Origin: Nicotiana tabacum
Taxonomy: Eukaryota > Streptophyta > Magnoliopsida > Solanales > Solanaceae
Assembly: GCF_000715075.1 (NCBI RefSeq)
Contig: NC_134095.1
Span: forward strand, 10,712,722-10,776,721
Direction of reading: 5' to 3'
DNA length: 64,000 nt
Part shown: in pieces, positions 58,601-64,000 of the stretch
How positions within the stretch are numbered: the stretch's first letter is position 1
Layout: each line of letters begins with the position of its first letter
Made by a program: the position numbers and the translations under genes
Notes under the pieces: generated by a model
Databases searched by the model: none
Told to the model about the DNA's origin: nothing
What the model saw: the letters and a program-made list of their open reading frames with translations, nothing else

Positions 58601-59770
58601 AACAACAGCGTGGTCTGCTTGGTTGACGACGAAGCAGTGGCGACGGGGTGGCTTCGAACCAGCTGCTCGACGGGCAACAGCAGTAGAAGAAGCAGACGAT
58701 GCAGCAGAAGCAGCGACGAAGCAGACGACGCAACAACAACTTATGGAGAAGATGAAGCGGTAGCCATGGGAGCTCGAGTTCGAGCTCGATGAAGCTCGTC
58801 CATGGCTGGTCGTAGCAAAAGCAAGCAGCAGCAAATGCAGCAGTGGCGGAGAAGGCAGCAGCGACGAGGCAGCAGCTGCATAGTTGTCCATTGCGACGAG
58901 GGAGCTTCGAAGACGATGAAGTGAAGCTTGTTCTGGGCGTGAGGAGGTGGAAAGGCAACGAGGGGGGAGGTGTTGGTTCGAAGGCAGTCGCGGGGGGAGG
59001 CAGCCATAGTCGCCGGAGGTGAAGCTTGTTTTGGACTGGTTCACTGCGTGCCGAAGAAGATGACGAAGCAACGGTGGGCAGCCATGATTGTGTGTGTTTT
59101 AGAGTTTGGAGAAGAAGAAGAATAGGTGAGGGGGGGGGGGGGGCGGATCTCTTTAGGCCTTTTTTAGGGTTTTTTGTTTTGTTTTGTTTTTTTGTAAAAA
59201 TGTAAGATAATAGGGGTGTTGGGTCATGGACTGGGTCGACCCGGTTTGAAATGGACCGGGTCGTGGGGAAGGTTGGACAATTTTTTGGGCTTGTGGTTTG
59301 AATTAGATGAAGAGCCCAATTCCGATTTTTTGTATTTTTTCTCTCTTTTCTTCTTTTATTTTTCTAAAACTAAATTCTAAAAATCCTTAAATTATTATTA
59401 AGAACTAAATTAAGTTATAAAAGCGCAAATTAACTCCCAATAACAATTAACACACAATTAAGTAATAATTAAGCATAAAATTGTACAATTGGACATTAAA
59501 TGCTAAAAATGCAAAAGATGCCTATTTTTGTAATTTTCAATTTTTGTAAAACAAACTTAATTACTAACAATTGTAGAATTAAATCCTACATGCAAAATGC
59601 GACATATTTTTGTATTTTTTATTAATTTAACAAATAAACATGCACAGACAAATACAAATAATTATCCAAAAATGTCACAAAAATTCTCAAAATTGCACAC
59701 CAAGGAAAATCATTTTATTTTGAATTTTTTGGGAGTAATTCTCATATAGGGCAAAAATCACGTGCTTACA
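55614..59770 (-). mobile_element. 5' LTR of the minus-strand Ogre derivative (4157 bp)
   Basis: On the minus strand it starts TGTAAGCACGTGATTTTTG and ends GGAGGTGTGACA, the same ends as the complete element. A minus-strand TATA box lies at 57479-57489 (TATATATAGGG). It contains a 307-bp tandem duplication, a 14-G run (59130-59143) and a GCA/GAA-rich stretch (58500-59070) with long but low-complexity ORFs in several frames. The right flank is ACAGC. The partner LTR is missing. Confidence 0.85.
55978..56586. repeat. About 307-bp tandem duplication inside the LTR
   Basis: Two diverged copies share 'ccacgtcacaatcaatgtac', 'gggtcacataaatgtgcacc' and 'gagggccccgcaattt' at an offset of 307 bp. Confidence 0.85.
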
Positions 59771-60642
59771 ACAGCAACCAGTAAGTTCAGCCTTCCAAAA
59801 ATTCCATTTTCGATCCGTTAACCATCCGAAATCCACCCGAGGCCCTCGGGATCCCAACCAATCATACCGACCAGTCCCAAAACACATTAGGACTTGCTCG
59901 AGGCCTCAAATCATATCAAACAACGCTAAAACCACGAATCGACCTCCAATCCAAGCTTTATGAACTTTAGAACTTCAAGCTTCCACTGTCGATGTTTAAA
60001 CCTATCAAATCACGTCTGATTGACTTCAAATTTTGTACACAAGTCATATTTGACATTACGGAACTACTCCAACTTCCGAAATCGGATTCTGACTTCGATA
60101 TCAAAAAGTCCACTTCCGGTCAAACTTCTAAAAAATCTTCAATTTCTATCTTTAGCCAAATGATTTCAAAATGACCTACGGACCTCCGCATTCACTTCTG
60201 ATCGCGCTGCCAACTCCAGAATCACCATACGGAGCTATTCAAAGACTCCGAATCCCAAACGGACATCGATAACACTGAAATGCACTTCAAGCCAAACTTA
60301 TGAAATTTCTTCCAAAATGCTAACTTCCACAAGAGACGCCAAAACGCTCCCCGGTCATCAAAAATCCAATCCGGGCATACGCCCATGTCCGAAATCATCA
60401 TACGAACCTGCTGAAACCTTCAGATACCGATTCCGAGGTCGTTCACTCAAAAATCCAGTCCTAGCTAATTCTTTCAACTTTAAGCTTCCGAAATAAGAAT
60501 TCTTTTTCCAAATCAACCCTGAACTTCTCGTAGTTCAATTTCGACCACGCGCACAAGTCATAATACCTGAAAGAAAACTGCTCATGGCCTCAGATTGCTG
60601 AACGACACGCTAGAGCTCAAAACGACCGGTCGGGTCGTTACA
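59771..60642 (-). mobile_element. Right part of the split chromovirus-like LTR
   Basis: Continues the LTR interrupted at about 47054. It ends GGGTCGTTACA on the plus strand, i.e. starts TGTAACGACCCGACC on the minus strand. From 59904 to 60642 it is nearly identical to 63261-63999. Confidence 0.65.
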
Positions 60643-60651
60643 TTCTCTCCC
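60643..60651 (-). other. Polypurine tract next to the LTR
   Basis: GGGAGAGAA on the minus strand, directly before TGTAACGACC. This sets the element's orientation to minus and makes 60642 the start of its 3' LTR. Confidence 0.55.
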
Positions 60652-63260
60652 AGTTAAACATATGTTTGTCCTCGAACGTGCTAAGAACTGCGCTGGAGTG
60701 GTCTAAAATCACTATTTAACACCTTGAGCACTTACCCGTGCTACCACAACTCAGCTGGGCACCCTATCTTGATCAATCTGAAGATATACTTTTTCACTTA
60801 AGCAAATAAGCCTTAGAGCCCAATTCCAACATCCGGAATTCTCTGACAGGCCTGTTCCAGCATACGCTCATCGTATCAATAATTACACGCAGCAACAAAA
60901 GATGACTGCATACCTTAGCTGAATTCACACCTTGGACCACTTTACTCACAGGACCACAGTAACGTTCTCTGATCACATTATTCGAAATTCCATGAATCTG
61001 ATGCTCCTATTGCACCTTATGACCTGCATAGGTCTTACTCTAGCTCTTACAATACCGCCACGATGGAAATGATATGTAGAAATTCATAACCAACTGGCGA
61101 ATCAACAAATCATTGGGTCTATACTCCTGACAAGAACCATCACCTCATCCTGAACCAAATAATGGTCTTAGCTCCTTAATATACTTCATATAATCAGATT
61201 GCACTGATCCTAAATCCAATAATCTTGTCTCACCCAGTACGAACTGCTTAGGCAATAAGCCACCCCGAACATAATCGAAAGTCTCATATAATGCCACAAT
61301 GTGCCAATAGGCTACCAATACAAACGCGATACAAAAGGAAAACTACTCTGAAAAGGAAATCCAATTACCCCGCTCGTGAATCATACATGCGACGCGGTCA
61401 ACATGCTAAACAGGCACCCCGCTCGCGAATCATACATGCGACGCAGACAACATAATTAAACAAACACCTTACTCGCGAATCATATATGTGACGCCGACAC
61501 ACAGCTAATATGAGCTTTCCTCACCAAAAATAGGAAACCAAACACATAAAAACATATACGGGGAACTATACTCAGCATCATACTGTTGCGGCGCACAACC
61601 CGATCCAAACAACATAACCAAGGCGGCGTGCCACACGATCCACCCATAAAACTCACATAAGGATATACACACCGAGCTAGATTACTCATTTCAATGAATT
61701 ACTTAATATCGGTCACAAGCACACTAAGTACATAATTCCATCCCTGGGGAGACATATAACGCCATAAGCTAAAAAAATCGAGCACAGCTAAGGTGCGATA
61801 TACGATCTGAATTCAAAGCCATCCTGCTCACATAACATCATCTCTACGCGGAATCTCAACACATAGGAAATTGACCAAGCCATCTCACAACTCGCACGAC
61901 GCAATACATCATTACATGAAATTGCTAACGACAAAATAACACCCTGGTTACTCTTTCATAAGGAGCACTTTGTTGAAATGAACATATCTGGCCTGATATA
62001 GAGCCCATACTCACGTTTAAATCCATCCACAGACCTCAAGTCGATCCTAATCATACTAAACTAGGCCAATAACCTTTCAAAGGTCCATACTAACTTCCCT
62101 TTTCTCTTAACATACAAGAACAGCTATCACAACTGGAGTACTCCTCCACAACCAACAACCCAATAAACCGAGTGCCCACCAGGCATCAATTCTCAATTTA
62201 ATGACATCTCTACAATCTTCATACTTGGTTTAAATCCTCAATCAATCAAGTGGCTACATGCCACACTTTTACAACCTTCCCGTGGGGCACGCTCCCACAA
62301 CTTTCCGTGACGAATAACAGGTCTGCACACCAAACCACCGGCCGCACTAACTCTAAAAAGTGATCAAGAATCCTTAGCCAGGAAGCAAAGCTCTTTTCAC
62401 AAAAAACCGATCTCATGTGACACTGAAGACAATACCAACTTACTTTAAACATCGAAACTCCTTTCCTGCTCATCCGAGCTCGTGACATCCTTGTTAACAC
62501 TAAACTGCAACCTTAATCCTCACTTCAAATTCCATACCACTCACTGCACCCAACATGCCAATATACGATGGAACACGATTTTTATCATAACTCCGGAACC
62601 ACTAATAGGTTAACACTTCATCACATAAAAGCTTTTCACTGAACTCACTTCAGAAGAACCATAGCAACACACAGGTAAATTCTCATAACCGTAGAATATG
62701 CAAACATCTAAGTAGTGGTCTAAGCAACCATAGCCCTTCCGGGATCCGCCTACACATAACGGGCCATAACAGTAGAACACTCCTGAATAACATCAATTAC
62801 GGCGGCCGACAGGCCTCACACGTACCGCCACAAATCACACACATAACTTGATCACGTTGAAGGAACTGATTTCTACCACCAATATGCCAACTCAACTATG
62901 GCAAACCCACCTATTTTCTTTCGATTTACCCTAATTTCCTTAGAAATAATAACAACTCCATTCAACATATAGCACTCTCCATCCGCACTCATCCCGAGTG
63001 ACCTTGAATCACGGGACCACGCTATCTCAAATCCCACGAATCATCTTGTATTTCCCAAATGCTACACTACAAGTCAAGACATCATAGAACATCCTGGGCA
63101 TCTTCTCATAAGCTGCTACCAATCTTGAATCTTAACCGTACCTATAGGCTCAAAATTATTAGGCACCACACTTCACCCCTTGAATCCACTAGGACCGTTA
63201 CTGAGAGCCACCCGCTCTGACTTGGCCCCGAACATAATCAACTCCATGAATCTTATAGCA
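60652..63260 (-). mobile_element. Non-coding internal region between two LTR copies
   Basis: 2.6 kb without any gag or pol similarity. It has three copies of 'ctcgcgaatcatacatgcga' with a 'cgc.gacaacata' tail (61370-61500), also present at 46380-46460. Small ORFs (61480, 62246, minus) are not supported. Probably a non-autonomous or heavily deleted element. Confidence 0.45.
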
Positions 63261-63999
63261 CCTCAAATCATATCAAACAACGCTAAAACCACGAATCGAC
63301 CTCCAATCCAAGCTTTATGAACTTTAGAACTTCAAGCTTCCACTGTCGATGTTTAAACCTATCAAATCACGTCCGATTGACTTCAAATTTTGTACACAAG
63401 TCATATTTGACATTACGGAACTACTCCAACTTCCGGAATCGGATTCTGACCCCGATATCAAAAAGTCCACTTCCGGGTAAACTACTAAAAAATCTTCAAT
63501 TTCTATCTTTAGCCAAATGACTTCAAAATGACCTACGGACCTCCGAATTCACTTCTGATCGCGCTTCCAACTCCAGAATCACCATACGGAGCTACTCAAA
63601 GACTCCGAATCCCAAACGAACATCGATAACACTGAAATGCATTTCAAGCCAAACTTATGAAATTTCTTCCAAAATGCTAACTTCCACAAGAGACGCCAAA
63701 ACGCTCCCCGGTCATCCAAAATCCAATCCGGGCGTACGCCCATGTCCGAAATCATCATACGAACCTGCTGAAACCTTCAGATACCAATTCCGAGGTCGTT
63801 CACTCAAAAATCCAGTCCTAGCTAATTCTTTCAACTTTAAGCTTCCGAAATAAGAATTCTTTTTCCAAATCAACCCTGAACTTCTCGTAGTTCAATTTCG
63901 ACCACGCGCACAAGTCATAATACCTGAAAGAAAATTGCTCATGGCCTCAGACTGCTGAACGACACGCTAGAGCTCAAAACGACCGGTCGGGTCGTTACA
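63261..63999 (-). mobile_element. Second LTR copy, truncated at its left
   Basis: 739 bp nearly identical to 59904-60642, ending in the same GGTCGTTACA one base before the window edge. Its left limit is abrupt ('cttatagca' then 'cctcaaatc'). The other copy continues further, so this one is truncated or recombined. Confidence 0.7.
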
Positions 64000-64000
64000 T

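Noticed and set aside
58410..59071. Minus-strand ORFs of 182 and 185 codons and overlapping plus-strand ORFs
   Set aside because: Ser/Ala/Cys-rich low complexity from GCA/GAA repeats within an LTR, open in several frames, and upstream of the LTR's own TATA box.

Overview
The window is plant nuclear DNA made almost entirely of nested transposable elements. No host gene, tRNA, rRNA or CRISPR array was found. The repeat families (giant Ogre/Tat-type Ty3/gypsy elements with a tRNA-Arg-like primer site, GGCCCG-rich hAT elements, LTRs running from TGTCACGACCC to GGTCRTYACA, Tourist-like MITEs) suggest a Solanaceae genome, most likely Nicotiana or a close relative. That assignment rests on family resemblance, not on a search.

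Left part (1-15,218). A minus-strand Ogre/Tat element runs off the left edge: internal region 1-1923 and LTR 1924-7186. Its LTR is split by a solo chromovirus-type LTR (3716-6726). The element itself cut into an antisense ORF of a further Tat-type element (7187-7324), followed by a plus-strand LTR (7842-8545). AT-rich sequence follows, with Helitron-like sequence from about 9563. A second solo LTR (11759-14834) has a perfect TAATA target duplication.

Centre (15,219-41,922). A Tourist-like MITE (TIR GGGGTCGTTTGGT, TTA duplication) was split by a complete plus-strand Ogre/Tat retrotransposon, 15350-41727, with a perfect ACTTA duplication. The order is 5' LTR, tRNA-Arg-like PBS, ORF1 (DUF7745-like), gag-protease-G-patch, a 183-bp GT-AG intron, RT-RNase H, second RNase H and integrase, a 45-bp tandem array, and 3' LTR. 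All ORFs are broken by stops or frameshifts. A 4.65-kb hAT transposon (28899-33546, ACGAAGAG duplication) with a long open transposase frame sits exactly between the two RNase H domains.

Right part (41,923-64,000). The sequence that flanks the MITE on the left continues here. A second copy of that family (44265-45546) provides an empty site for the MITE. An LTR beginning at 45547 was split by a 5'-LTR-bearing but ORF-less minus-strand Ogre derivative (about 47055-59770), which holds three tandem arrays, a (TA)70 tract and several conserved hairpins. The split LTR ends at 60642. Non-coding internal sequence follows, then a second 739-bp LTR copy up to 63999.

The most interesting signal is non-coding. 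Three Ogre-type elements, one of them without any ORF, share small RNA-like hairpins whose stem sequences differ while pairing is kept. These are (i) a CTACG/CGTAG-closed motif followed by a second hairpin, seven copies; (ii) a hairpin with a fixed AAAA on one side, in groups of three behind pol; and (iii) tandem arrays whose units each contain a small AGG/CCT-type hairpin. They look like cis-acting RNA elements of the retrotransposon and I do not know a description of them.
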